From Sphingobium sp. C100 (GTDB lineage Bacteria > Pseudomonadota > Alphaproteobacteria > Sphingomonadales > Sphingomonadaceae), in contig NZ_AYOY01000164.1 of assembly GCF_000508185.1 (NCBI RefSeq), forward strand, positions 1-33,374: a DNA stretch of 33,374 nt, in the 5' to 3' direction. The position numbers and the translations under genes were made by a program. Shown in pieces: positions 1 to 7,090 of this stretch (positions within the stretch are counted from its first letter, which is position 1; each line of letters opens with the position of its first letter). The notes under the pieces are model-generated. The model was not told the origin of the DNA. It was given only the letters and a program-made list of their open reading frames with translations, and ran no database searches.

Positions 1-1
1 G

Positions 2-982
2 CTGACGGCGGTCGCCGCCGGTGTCGCCTTCACCCGCGAGCTGGTCGCCGAGCCGGCCAATATCCTCTACCCCGAAAGCTTCGTCGAACGCTGCCGCCAC
101 CTTGAGGAACTGGGCGTTCGCATCACCGTGCTGGACAAGGCGGCGATGCAGGAACTGGGCATGGGGGCCCTGCTGGGCGTCGCGCAGGGATCGGTCCGCG
201 AACCGCGCCTGCTGGCGATGGAATGGGACGGCACCGACGGCGCGCAGGAAAAGCCCGTCGTCTTCGTCGGCAAGGGCGTGACCTTCGACACCGGCGGCAT
301 TTCGCTGAAGCCCGGCGCGGGCATGGAGGATATGAAGTGGGACATGGGCGGCGCGGGCGCCGTCGCGGGCGCGATGAAGGCGCTCGCCGGTCGCAAGGCT
401 AAGGCGCGGGTCGTCGGCATCTGCGGCTTGGTCGAGAACATGCCCGACGGCAATGCCCAGCGGCCGGGCGATGTCGTCACCTCCATGTCGGGCCAGACGA
501 TCGAAGTGCTCAACACCGACGCCGAAGGGCGGCTGGTGCTGTGCGACGCCGTCACCTGGGCGCAGAAGACCTATGATCCTGAACTGATCATCGACCTGGC
601 GACGCTGACCGGCGCCATCATCGTGTCGCTGGGCCATGAATATGGCGGCATCTTCACCAATGACGACGGGCTGGCCGAGGCGTTGAACGCGGCCGGTCAG
701 GCGACGGGCGAGAAGCTGTGGCGCTTCCCCTTGTCCGACGCTTATGACAAGCTGCTCGACAGCCCGATCGCGGACATGAAGAATATCGGTCCGCGCTACG
801 CCGGATCGATCACCGCCGCGCAGTTCATCAAGCGCTTCGTCGAGGATGGCGTCAAATGGGCGCATCTCGACATTGCCGGCATGGTGTGGGCGGACAAGCC
901 CGGCGCCACCTGGGACAAGGGCGCGACCGGCTATGGCGTGCGCCTGATCGACCGCCTGGTCGCGGACAAGTTCGAGGTCTGA
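2..982 (+). CDS. pepA: Leucyl aminopeptidase (peptidase family M17), 5' truncated by window edge
   Basis: The frame is open from base 2 to the TGA at 980-982, giving 326 residues. The N-terminal roughly 150-170 residues of a usual 480-500 residue enzyme lie outside the window. The catalytic half is intact: the metal/catalytic lysine segment [10 protein letters not shown] is encoded around base 288, and the family signature NTDAEGRL around base 512, followed by LCDAVTWA. M17 enzymes are cytosolic hexameric di-metal aminopeptidases that release N-terminal residues, preferably leucine. The stop codon overlaps the holC start (TGATG), so the two genes are translationally coupled. The pepA-holC pairing is common in proteobacteria. 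Identification is firm; only the start is unseen. Confidence 0.97.
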   Translation: MTAVAAGVAFTRELVAEPANILYPESFVERCRHLEELGVRITVLDKAAMQELGMGALLGVAQGSVREPRLLAMEWDGTDGAQEKPVVFVGKGVTFDTGGISLKPGAGMEDMKWDMGGAGAVAGAMKALAGRKAKARVVGICGLVENMPDGNAQRPGDVVTSMSGQTIEVLNTDAEGRLVLCDAVTWAQKTYDPELIIDLATLTGAIIVSLGHEYGGIFTNDDGLAEALNAAGQATGEKLWRFPLSDAYDKLLDSPIADMKNIGPRYAGSITAAQFIKRFVEDGVKWAHLDIAGMVWADKPGATWDKGATGYGVRLIDRLVADKFEV

Positions 983-1419
983 TGCAGGTCGATTTCTACC
1001 AGCTCAGCCGCGATCCGGTGGAGGGGGTGCTGCCTGCGATCGCCGGGCGCATCCTCGACATGGGCGCGCGGCTGCTGGTGGTCGCGCATGAACCTGACCG
1101 GCTGGAGCGGATTTCCGCTGGCCTGTGGGCCGGGCCGCCCGAAAGCTTCCTGGCCCATGGCCGCGCCGGGGAAGGGGGGGAGGCGCATCAGCCGATCCTG
1201 CTGAGCGACGCCTGCGACGCGGGCAACGGCGCGCGGCACATCGCCCTGGCGGATGGCCTCTGGCGGGATGAGGCGCTGGGCTTCGAACGCGCCTTCTACT
1301 TCTTCGACGCCGACACGATCGACGGCGCGCGGCAGAGCTGGCGGGCGCTGAGCAAGGCGGACGGGGTCGAGCCGCGCTTCTGGCGGCAGGAAGGCCGCAA
1401 ATGGGTGCAGGGGCCGTAG
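982..1419 (+). CDS. holC: DNA polymerase III, chi subunit
   Basis: This 145-residue protein begins [12 protein letters not shown] and contains GARLLVVAHEP near residue 30 and FYFFDADTID near residue 110, the layout of HolC. Chi forms the chi-psi complex of the clamp loader and links it to single-strand DNA-binding protein; it acts in the cytoplasm at the replication fork. The ATG overlaps the last base of the pepA stop codon, so this start needs no separate ribosome binding site; a longer in-frame opening upstream lies inside pepA and is rejected. No holD is nearby. The C-terminus (FWRQEGRKWVQGP) is typical of alphaproteobacterial chi proteins. Confidence 0.93.
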   Translation: MQVDFYQLSRDPVEGVLPAIAGRILDMGARLLVVAHEPDRLERISAGLWAGPPESFLAHGRAGEGGEAHQPILLSDACDAGNGARHIALADGLWRDEALGFERAFYFFDADTIDGARQSWRALSKADGVEPRFWRQEGRKWVQGP

Positions 1420-1442
1420 GGAGGTCCGCGAACGATCAAATT

Positions 1443-1522
1443 TCGTCATCCCGGCGAAAGCCGGGATCTCAGGCCATGACGCGCCAGACCCATTGAGACT
1501 CCAGCCTTCGCCGGGGTGACGA
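1443..1522. repeat. Inverted pair of REP-like palindromic elements
   Basis: A 28-base unit at 1443-1470 (starts TCGTCATCCCGGCGAA) and its inverted partner at 1495-1522 match at 23 of 28 positions when one is reverse-complemented. Together they could form a long hairpin with a loop of about 24 bases. The same family recurs at 32204-32235, so it is a dispersed repeat. It lies between holC and ndk on the transcript side of both, where it could shield a 3' end. Confidence 0.8.
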
Positions 1523-1682
1523 CCAGGGGCCAGGAAAAGCCGCCCTTCCGCTCCCCCCACCCAAGCCGGCCGTTCAGCAGAAATGCGCGCGGCATGGCCC
1601 TGATGCCCTCTCCCCCTTGCGGCCTGCCGCGCCCGCGTCTAAAGGGCGCGCAACTTTCCCACAGTCTGGAGTTTTGAGGGCC

Positions 1683-2105
1683 ATGGCCGTCACGCGCACC
1701 TTCTCGATCATCAAGCCCGACGCTACCCGCCGCAACCTGACCGGCGCCGTCACCAAGAAGCTGGAGGAAGCCGGCCTGCGCGTCGTCGCGTCCAAGCGCA
1801 TCCGCATGAGCCGCGAACAGGCCGAAGGCTTCTACGCGGTCCATAAGGAACGCCCCTTCTTCGCCGATCTGGTCGCCTTCATGATCTCCGGTCCGGTCGT
1901 GGTCCAGGTGCTGGAAGGCGAAGACGCCGTGAAGCGCAACCGCGACATCATGGGCGCCACCAACCCGGCCAATGCCGATGAAGGCACCATTCGCAAGGAT
2001 TATGCCGAATCGATCGAGGCCAATTCGGTCCATGGTTCGGACAGCGAGGAAAATGCCGCGATCGAGATCGGCTATTTCTTCAAGCCGGAAGAAATCGTCG
2101 GCTGA
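1683..2105 (+). CDS. ndk: Nucleoside diphosphate kinase
   Basis: This 140-residue protein, the usual family length, starts [14 protein letters not shown]. The phosphate-accepting histidine is His117 in the signature NSVHGSD. Ndk moves the gamma phosphate between nucleoside triphosphates and diphosphates through a phosphohistidine and balances the (d)NTP pool. The ATG at 1683 follows GAGGG (1676-1680), although with a very short spacer. Earlier in-frame ATGs would add a tail rich in Pro, Ala and Arg that is foreign to the family. The gene appears to be monocistronic: the REP pair lies upstream and a strong terminator 30 bases downstream. Confidence 0.97.
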   Translation: MAVTRTFSIIKPDATRRNLTGAVTKKLEEAGLRVVASKRIRMSREQAEGFYAVHKERPFFADLVAFMISGPVVVQVLEGEDAVKRNRDIMGATNPANADEGTIRKDYAESIEANSVHGSDSEENAAIEIGYFFKPEEIVG

Positions 2106-2136
2106 TCGCCGCGATCCTTCGGGACCAGTTATTGAA

Positions 2137-2163
2137 GGGGCTGCCGGTTGGCGGCCCCTTTTT
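2137..2163 (+). terminator. Rho-independent terminator of ndk
   Basis: A nine-pair stem (GGGGCTGCC at 2137-2145 with GGCGGCCCC at 2150-2158, one U-G pair) closes a GGTT tetraloop and is followed by five T residues (2159-2163). It ends just before the convergent gene's stop at 2175. Confidence 0.9.
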
Positions 2164-2174
2164 CTTTGGCCGGT

Positions 2175-2825
2175 TCAGCGTCCTGCCGGCATCCCGGCCC
2201 AGCGTTTGTCGAGCGCATCCTGCGCGCCGGCCGCCTTTACCTGGCGCACCAGGGACAGGCCGTGCAGGCTCAGCTTGTGGCCCGACAGCCATTTGCCGGC
2301 AATGCCGTAGCCGATGTCATAAAGGGCCGCATTTTCATGCGTGTCGCCATTGACGACGAATCGCGTGACGATCGCCACCGGCAGCTTTTCGTCGCCGACG
2401 CTGTCGTCGGGCAGCTTCGCCTTGTCGCGCGCCCGCTTGAGCGCGCTGTCGAACCAGCGCGCCTCGATGCGCGGCTCGCCGGTCGTGTCGACGGGTGCGA
2501 CTCCCAACGCGCGGGGAAAGAGGATGGTCTGGCTCTGGACCAGCTGCGCGGGATCGGTGGGCCTCAGCCGGATGCGATCGCCCTCGACCGAACCGGCGTT
2601 GAGCACCAGCCTGGCGGCGCGCGTGGATGCCAGCCGGCTTTCGGCCGCCCGCTCGGCGCGCGTGTCGCGCTTGTCCGACCAGTTGATATAGAGGGTCAGC
2701 CCGGAAATCGTCACAGCCAGCAGGGCGACGCCTTCGCCAAGGGTGATCCAGCGGCGGCGAATCGCGGCGGCTTCCTGCGCGCGCGCTTCCTTGGCCGCGT
2801 CCGTGGATTCGGGCTGGTCGGTCAT
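2175..2825 (-). CDS. Unknown protein with one N-terminal membrane segment
   Basis: This 216-residue protein is not recognised as a member of any named family. The first 25 residues are charged and Ala-rich, followed by one hydrophobic segment at about residues 28-48 (ITLGEGVALLAVTISGLTLY). The rest is soluble, with no cysteine pairs or obvious catalytic signature. An N-in, C-out single-pass topology is likely but not proven. The ATG at 2825 lies 5 bases after the upstream glutathione S-transferase stop (2831), so the two are probably one transcript. A longer in-frame opening reaching 3077 runs through the transferase gene and is rejected. Confidence 0.75.
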   Translation of the reverse strand: MTDQPESTDAAKEARAQEAAAIRRRWITLGEGVALLAVTISGLTLYINWSDKRDTRAERAAESRLASTRAARLVLNAGSVEGDRIRLRPTDPAQLVQSQTILFPRALGVAPVDTTGEPRIEARWFDSALKRARDKAKLPDDSVGDEKLPVAIVTRFVVNGDTHENAALYDIGYGIAGKWLSGHKLSLHGLSLVRQVKAAGAQDALDKRWAGMPAGR

Positions 2826-2830
2826 CGCGT

Positions 2831-3502
2831 CTATACCGTTTGCGGCGGGGCCTCGAACCGGTCGATCACCCAATCCTCCGCCTGCGCCCCGCCGATCCAT
2901 TCCTGCATCCAGGGATGGGCGATGATCGCGCGCATATAGGCCTCGGCAAAGCGGGCGACGGGCAGTTGATAGGTGATGAAGCGCGTGACGACCGGCGCGA
3001 ACATGATGTCGGCCGCGCCGAACGCGCCGAACAGAAATTCGCCCTCCCCGCCATGGCGCGCGCGCGCCTGCGCCCATAATTCCATGATCCGGGCGATATC
3101 CTGCGTCACCGCTTCGGATGGCGGCGCCGGCGCATAGATCTGGCGGATGTTCATGCTGTGCTCGCGGCGCAGCCCGGCAAAGCTGGAATGCATTTCCGCC
3201 GCCATCGACCGGGCCATGGCGCGGGGCGCCGGATCGGCGGGCCAGAATGCCTCGCCGCTCTTTTCATTCAGATATTCGATGATGGCCAGGCTGTCCCACA
3301 CGACGATGTCGTCGCCATCCCACAGAATCGGCACCTTGCCCGACGACGGCGCGAACTCGTCGCCTTCGCGCCGCTTTTCCCACGCTTCGTCATAGAGCGG
3401 GACGACCGCTTCCTCGAAGGGCAGGCCGGACAGCTTGCACGCCAGCCAGCCGCGCAGCGACCAGCTGGAATAGGCCTTGTTACCGATAAAGAGCTTCATC
3501 AT
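2831..3502 (-). CDS. Glutathione S-transferase family protein
   Basis: This 223-residue protein has a thioredoxin-like N-terminal domain starting MMKLFIGNKAYSSWSLRGW. The serine-rich stretch after NKAY is where the glutathione-activating Ser/Tyr sits in GSTs, and VPILWDGDDIVVWDSLAIIEYL is the classic glutathione-binding strand-turn with its cis-proline. The helical C-terminal domain follows from about residue 90. It should conjugate or reduce substrates with glutathione in the cytosol; the substrate cannot be read from sequence. Two consecutive ATG codons occur (3502 and 3499), with GAGGG a few bases upstream. The gene diverges from exbD. Confidence 0.9.
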   Translation of the reverse strand: MMKLFIGNKAYSSWSLRGWLACKLSGLPFEEAVVPLYDEAWEKRREGDEFAPSSGKVPILWDGDDIVVWDSLAIIEYLNEKSGEAFWPADPAPRAMARSMAAEMHSSFAGLRREHSMNIRQIYAPAPPSEAVTQDIARIMELWAQARARHGGEGEFLFGAFGAADIMFAPVVTRFITYQLPVARFAEAYMRAIIAHPWMQEWIGGAQAEDWVIDRFEAPPQTV

Positions 3503-3556
3503 GCGATCCCTCTTAGCCGCGGGCGGCGGGGCAAGTCGAGGAGGAAGCGGCACGGC

Positions 3557-3596
3557 TTGTCAATGCGCGGCAAAGCGCATAATAAAATATTATATC
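3557..3596 (+). promoter_or_regulatory. Candidate exbD promoter with Fur-box-like palindrome
   Basis: TTGTCA (3557-3562), a 17-base gap and TAATAA (3580-3585) make a weak sigma-70-type promoter. Overlapping the -10 is an AT palindrome, ATAATA-AAA-TATTAT (3579-3593). The 19 bases 3578-3596 agree with the classical Fur consensus at 11 of 19 positions by hand comparison. Such AT richness is exceptional in this GC-rich stretch. Iron regulation of a Ton-system gene would make sense but is inferred. Confidence 0.45.
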
Positions 3597-3615
3597 ATAA
3601 CGCAAGGAGGGATTT

Positions 3616-4053
3616 ATGGCATCGATTGTTGCACACGCGCTTTCCCGTTCCGACTCGCACGAACCGATGGGGGAAATGAATACGACCCCCCTGATCGATG
3701 TGATGCTGGTCCTCCTCATCATGTTCATCATCACCATCCCCATCCAGACGCACAGCGTCGGCATCAGCCTGCCCGGTCCGGCGCGCGAAACGCCGATCGA
3801 GGTCGATCCGGTGAAAAACCGGCTGACGGTCGATGGTGCGGGCCTGATCCGCTGGAACGGGGCGATGATCGACCGATTGACGCTGCGGCGCTATCTGGCG
3901 CGGTCGCTGGCGTTGCCGACCGAGCCGGAATTGCAGTTCGAACCGAGCGCGGATGCGCGCTATCTTCTCATGGACGAGTTGCTGGCCGACATCCGCCGCG
4001 CAGGGGTCGAAAATCTGGGCTTTGTGGGGAATGAGCGCTACGCGGACTTCTGA
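3616..4053 (+). CDS. exbD: ExbD/TolR-type biopolymer transport protein (orphan)
   Basis: This 145-residue protein has the ExbD layout: a short cytoplasmic tail, one transmembrane helix at about residues 25-43 (PLIDVMLVLLIMFIITIPI) containing the essential proton-relay aspartate Asp28, then a periplasmic domain that senses TonB. ExbD works with ExbB and TonB to couple the proton gradient to outer-membrane uptake. Neither exbB nor tonB is present here, so it must pair with partners encoded elsewhere or act as a second ExbD. An excellent AAGGAGG (3604-3610) precedes the ATG. The stop codon TGA overlaps the first base of the downstream palindrome array. Confidence 0.9.
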   Translation: MASIVAHALSRSDSHEPMGEMNTTPLIDVMLVLLIMFIITIPIQTHSVGISLPGPARETPIEVDPVKNRLTVDGAGLIRWNGAMIDRLTLRRYLARSLALPTEPELQFEPSADARYLLMDELLADIRRAGVENLGFVGNERYADF

Positions 4054-4119
4054 TATGACTGTCAACGGTCCTTGACAGTCATATGCGATATGTGTCAATG
4101 GTCCTTGACAATATGTCAA
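4053..4119. promoter_or_regulatory. Tandem TGTCAA-N6-TTGACA operator array
   Basis: A perfect 13-base inverted repeat, ATATGACTGTCAA (4053-4065) and TTGACAGTCATAT (4072-4084), flanks CGGTCC. A second copy of the core, TGTCAA-TGGTCC-TTGACA, lies at 4093-4110, exactly 33 bases later (about three helical turns). A further half-site TGTCAA at 4114-4119 makes TTGACA-ATA-TGTCAA. The array ends immediately before the ribosome binding site of the six-TM gene. It is most simply read as an operator for the XRE regulator encoded in that unit; the binding is inferred. Confidence 0.7.
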
Positions 4120-4131
4120 AGGAGCTTGGCT

Positions 4132-4722
4132 ATGTTGACGATTCCATCCCTTGGCGGGCGGCGTTCCATTCTGGTCTGGGCCATGGCCTTTTGCGGAGCG
4201 ATGATCGTCGCCGGGCTGGTCGTGCGTCGGTTCGACCTGGGCTGGGCGGGAACGCTGGCGGTGATGCTGTTCGCCACGGGCATGACGGTGCCGCTGGTGC
4301 TGGCGATCGAACGATCGGCCCGCGCCGATGCCAGTCTCACGCCGGCGATGCGACGCTACAATCGCCGGATGATCGCGGGCAGCCTTCTCTATACGCTCGG
4401 TCTGTTCGTCGCGGTCTATGCCTATAGGAACTGGCATCCTTCGGGCGCGCTATTGTGGGGTCTGGCCCTGTTGCCGGCGGTAGGCGCCCTGTCCATGGTC
4501 GCGGCGATGGCGCGGCTGCTGGTCGAGGAGCAGGATGAATATCTCCGGCTGAAGCTGGCGCAATCGGCCCTGTTCGGGACGGGCGTGCTGCTGGTGCTGG
4601 CGACGGTATGGGGCTTTCTGGAGCAGTTTCGCGTCGTGCCGCATGTGCCGGCCTGGGCCGCCATTCCGGTCTTCGCAATCGCGGTCGGGTTGTCGCGATG
4701 CCTGAACTGGACGCGCGCGTGA
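4132..4722 (+). CDS. Six-TM membrane protein of unknown function, paired with XRE regulator
   Basis: This 196-residue protein has about six hydrophobic helices (roughly residues 14-32, 38-58, 80-98, 104-124, 146-164 and 173-190) and short charged loops; LVEEQDEYLRLKLAQ is the longest soluble stretch. I recognise no enzyme motif. Its pairing with a roughly 70-residue XRE regulator is a recurring arrangement in proteobacteria. The start ATG at 4132 is chosen because AAGGAG (4119-4124) sits 7 bases upstream; an earlier in-frame ATG at 4072 would translate through the palindrome array. The C-terminus overlaps the regulator gene. A role as a sensor or as target of the regulator is possible but unproven. 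Confidence 0.82.
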   Translation: MLTIPSLGGRRSILVWAMAFCGAMIVAGLVVRRFDLGWAGTLAVMLFATGMTVPLVLAIERSARADASLTPAMRRYNRRMIAGSLLYTLGLFVAVYAYRNWHPSGALLWGLALLPAVGALSMVAAMARLLVEEQDEYLRLKLAQSALFGTGVLLVLATVWGFLEQFRVVPHVPAWAAIPVFAIAVGLSRCLNWTRA

Positions 4723-4928
4723 AGAACCGGTTGCGGCTGCTGCGGGCCGAGCGGGACTGGAGCCAGGGCGAACTGGCGGTGCAGCTGGGCATTTCGCGGC
4801 AAAGCGTCAATGCGATCGAAACCGGCAAATATGATCCATCGCTGCCGCTTGCCTTTCGCATCGCCGACTTGTTCGAACTGGCGATAGAGGATATTTTCCT
4901 GCGCGAGGATGGAGGGCAAGACGCGTGA
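4698..4928 (+). CDS. Small XRE-family helix-turn-helix regulator
   Basis: This 76-residue protein is essentially one Cro/C1-type helix-turn-helix domain: RLRLLRAERDWSQGELA, then the recognition region GISRQSVNAIETGKYDPSLP, and the dimer helix AFRIADLFELAIEDIF. It resembles the compact YozG-like regulators. It overlaps the membrane gene by 25 bases; an in-frame GTG at 4719, overlapping that gene's stop as GTGA, is an equally good start and gives a 69-residue protein beginning at the conserved KNRLR. It probably binds the palindromes at 4053-4119 and represses its own operon (inference). It is followed by an overlapping GTG-start peptide gene. Confidence 0.88.
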   Translation: MPELDARVKNRLRLLRAERDWSQGELAVQLGISRQSVNAIETGKYDPSLPLAFRIADLFELAIEDIFLREDGGQDA

Positions 4929-5104
4929 AGCCAATTCGCTACGGTCTGGCGACCCTGTTATGCTTCGCCGCTTTCTGGGGCGCGGCCCATGTCGGCGTGC
5001 TGCCCATCGTTCAGGGCCTGCGCCCGCCCGACGTGCAGGCCGGATCGGCCACCGAGAGCCGGCGCGCGCGCAATTTGCGCCATTTATTTCCCGTGATTCG
5101 CTGA
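4925..5104 (+). CDS. Small single-pass membrane or secreted peptide, third gene of the XRE unit
   Basis: A GTG at 4925 overlaps the regulator's stop (GTGA) and opens a 59-residue frame to the TGA at 5102-5104. The product starts MKPIRYGLATLLCFAAFW, has one hydrophobic segment (about residues 8-29) and a basic C-terminal tail. The hydrophobic run could be an uncleaved anchor or a signal peptide. The 4-base overlap and the conserved hydrophobic-then-basic pattern support a real gene; no family is recognised. It ends 4 bases before the convergent dsrE-like gene. Confidence 0.55.
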   Translation: MKPIRYGLATLLCFAAFWGAAHVGVLPIVQGLRPPDVQAGSATESRRARNLRHLFPVIR

Positions 5105-5108
5105 CGGG

Positions 5109-5474
5109 TCAGACGAACAGCAGTTGATCCTCTGGCCCCGCCTGCTGAAGCAGGCCGACCGGCCCCCCGGCCAGAACCCCATCCGGCAGATCGTCTGCGG
5201 ACAGCCCGCATAGCGCCATGCCGCTCTGGCAGGCGATGATGCGCACGCCCAGGGCCGTCGCATCGGCCAGCAGCATTGCCAGCGACGGCAGGCCACTGGC
5301 GCCATGGGCTTCATCACGCGGCGCGGTGATTGGGGGGCGCAGCAGCGCGACGGCATCCAGTTGCAGGAAAAGCGTGGCCGCGCCGCCCAGCGCCGCCTGC
5401 GCCGCCGCCAGCAGGATCGCGCCGCGAAACCGCTCTGCGTCCGGCGTCGCCACGATCATGTTCAGGGCGCGCAT
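5109..5474 (-). CDS. DsrE/DsrF-like family protein
   Basis: This 121-residue protein has the alternating beta/alpha pattern of DsrE-like proteins: a starting strand NMIVATPDAERFRGAILLA, LFLQLDAVALL in the middle, and the segment VRIIACQSGMALCGL with two cysteines near residue 85, where sulfur-carrying DsrE members keep their active cysteine. Known relatives (TusD, DsrE) pass persulfide sulfur in the cytosol. Being last in the run and overlapping moeB by 13 bases suggests a joint sulfur-transfer role, which is inferred. An internal ATG at 5459 is an alternative start that would avoid the overlap. Confidence 0.8.
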   Translation of the reverse strand: MRALNMIVATPDAERFRGAILLAAAQAALGGAATLFLQLDAVALLRPPITAPRDEAHGASGLPSLAMLLADATALGVRIIACQSGMALCGLSADDLPDGVLAGGPVGLLQQAGPEDQLLFV

Positions 5475-6226
5475 AGTTCCGCAGCACATGCCGAACAGGC
5501 CGGGTCCTTGGCGACGTCCAGAGTGCGAAACCGCATCGACAGCAGATCGGCAATCAGCAGCTTGCCGGCCATGTCCGTGCCGAAGGGGACGAGCGAACGG
5601 ATCGTCTCCAGCGCCGCCAGACTGCCGATCGCGCCGGTGAGCGCGCCGATGACGCCGGTTTCGGCGCAATTGCGCTCGGGCGCATCTTCGGGCGCGCCAA
5701 CCAGGCAGCGATAGCAGGGCTTGTCCGCTTCCCAGCCGCGATAGGTGGCCAATTGCCCCTCGAACGGGCCGACGGCGGCGGACACCAGCGCAATGCGCAG
5801 CCGTTGCGCGGCATCGGCGACGGCAAGCCGCGTGTCGAAATTGTCGCAGCCGTCCAGCACGACGTCGGCATCGCGCAGCATCAGGTCGGCATTGCCGGCA
5901 TCGATCCGCGCGTTGATGGGGATCAGCTTCACATCGGGATTGATCCGCGCCACCGCCGCCATCGCCGCTTCCGCCTTGGGAGCGCCGACATCGGCCGTGC
6001 CGAACAGGATTTGCCGTTGGAGGTTGGACAGGGCGACGACGTCATCGTCGATCACGCGGATGGTGCCGACGCCCGCCGCGGCCAGGTAGAGGATCGCCGG
6101 GCTGCCGATGCCGCCCGCGCCGATCACCGCGACGTGGGCGCCCAGCAGCCGCGCCTGTCCCGCGCCGCCAATCTCCTTGAGGATGATGTGCCGGGCATAG
6201 CGCTCCAACTGGTCGTCGCCCAGCAT
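5462..6226 (-). CDS. moeB: MoeB/ThiF/HesA-type adenylyltransferase (E1-like)
   Basis: This 254-residue protein starts MLGDDQLERYARHI. The Rossmann nucleotide site VIGAGGIGSP lies at about residues 34-43, followed by NLQRQILF (the Arg for ATP), the lysine in VGAPKAE and GCDNFDTR with the Mg-binding aspartate. Two zinc-binding pairs are present, CYRC and CSAC, plus a cysteine in NCAETGV where MoeB/ThiF keep theirs. These enzymes adenylate the C-terminal glycine of MoaD or ThiS for sulfur transfer; which carrier is used here cannot be told, so moeB is a best guess over thiF. ATG at 6226 overlaps the upstream stop (TGATG); a GTG lies one codon earlier. Confidence 0.9.
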   Translation of the reverse strand: MLGDDQLERYARHIILKEIGGAGQARLLGAHVAVIGAGGIGSPAILYLAAAGVGTIRVIDDDVVALSNLQRQILFGTADVGAPKAEAAMAAVARINPDVKLIPINARIDAGNADLMLRDADVVLDGCDNFDTRLAVADAAQRLRIALVSAAVGPFEGQLATYRGWEADKPCYRCLVGAPEDAPERNCAETGVIGALTGAIGSLAALETIRSLVPFGTDMAGKLLIADLLSMRFRTLDVAKDPACSACAAELCAP

Positions 6227-6630
6227 CACGGCGCGTCGGACCAGAGGAAGCGGACCTGCGAGCGCATCCAGCGCGGCGCGGTCGCACCGCTTTTGGGAAA
6301 GGAGCCGCGCAGCGAGCCGAGGATGCGCTTGCTGACGAACTGTTCAACGTCCGGGCAACGGGCGTTGACCGGCATGATCTTCAGCGGCTTGCCATCGCCC
6401 GATAACAGGAACAGCATGTCGATTTCCAGCAGGCGCGACCCTTCATGGCTGACCGCGCCGCCACAGTCCCCATTGCGGTAGAGCCGGGCGACATCCTCCG
6501 ACCAGCGCGGCGAGACCTTCCGCCCCAGCCAGCCGTCGATGACGGGCACGTTGCTGAGATCCTGCGGCACGGGCGGGACGTCGCCCGCCGCCGGCGCCGC
6601 GGCCAGCATCAGCGAAAGCAGGATCGTCAT
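6226..6630 (-). CDS. Small secreted protein of unknown function
   Basis: This 134-residue protein has a short signal peptide (MTILLSLMLAAAPAAG) with likely cleavage near residue 15. The mature part contains two cysteines (GDCGG and ARCPD) that could form a disulfide, and a C-terminal block ending VRFLWSDAP. No family is recognised. It is probably periplasmic. It starts 4 bases after the dut stop and its own stop overlaps the moeB start, so it is fully embedded in this operon-like run. An upstream in-frame opening lies within dut and is rejected. Confidence 0.8.
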   Translation of the reverse strand: MTILLSLMLAAAPAAGDVPPVPQDLSNVPVIDGWLGRKVSPRWSEDVARLYRNGDCGGAVSHEGSRLLEIDMLFLLSGDGKPLKIMPVNARCPDVEQFVSKRILGSLRGSFPKSGATAPRWMRSQVRFLWSDAP

Positions 6631-6634
6631 CGCG

Positions 6635-7090
6635 TCACACTCCTGTCGAACCGAAGCCGCCCTGTCCCCGAACGGTGTCGTCCAGCATATCGACCTGCGC
6701 GAAGCTGGCAAGCTGGACCGGCGCGACCACCAACTGGGCGATGCGGTCGCCGCGCTTGATGGCGAAGGGCTGATCGCCATGGTTGATGAGGATGATCTTC
6801 AATTCGCCGCGATAGTCCGCGTCGATCGTGCCGGGCGTGTTGGGCAATGATATGCCATGTTTGAGCGCCAGTCCCGATCGCGGCCGCACCTGCACCTCAT
6901 AGCCTTCGGGAATCGCCATGGCGAAGCCGGTCGCCACGGCATGACGGTCCCCCGGCGCCAATGTCAGTTCCTCCGCCGACACCACGTCCATGCCCGCTGC
7001 ATGAGCCGTGGCATAGGCGGGCACGGGCAACCCCTCGCCATGGGGCAGGCGCTTCAGCCGGATTTCAATCGGGGCGAGAGGTGAGGGCAT
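6635..7090 (-). CDS. dut: Deoxyuridine 5'-triphosphate nucleotidohydrolase (dUTPase)
   Basis: This 151-residue protein is the standard length of the homotrimeric dUTPase. All five family motifs are visible: AGMD (32-35), RSGLALK (71-77), the catalytic stretch [13 protein letters not shown] (84-96) with Asp90, GDRIAQLV (114-121) and the C-terminal lid GGFGSTG (144-150). It cleaves dUTP to dUMP and pyrophosphate, keeping uracil out of DNA and feeding dTMP synthesis. The ATG at 7090 sits 26 bases inside the end of coaBC; the coaBC-dut pairing is widespread in bacteria. Confidence 0.97.
   Translation of the reverse strand: MPSPLAPIEIRLKRLPHGEGLPVPAYATAHAAGMDVVSAEELTLAPGDRHAVATGFAMAIPEGYEVQVRPRSGLALKHGISLPNTPGTIDADYRGELKIILINHGDQPFAIKRGDRIAQLVVAPVQLASFAQVDMLDDTVRGQGGFGSTGV

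Noticed and set aside
4053..4084. Terminator for exbD formed by the perfect palindrome
   Set aside because: No T-run follows, and the core is repeated 33 bases on, which fits an operator better.
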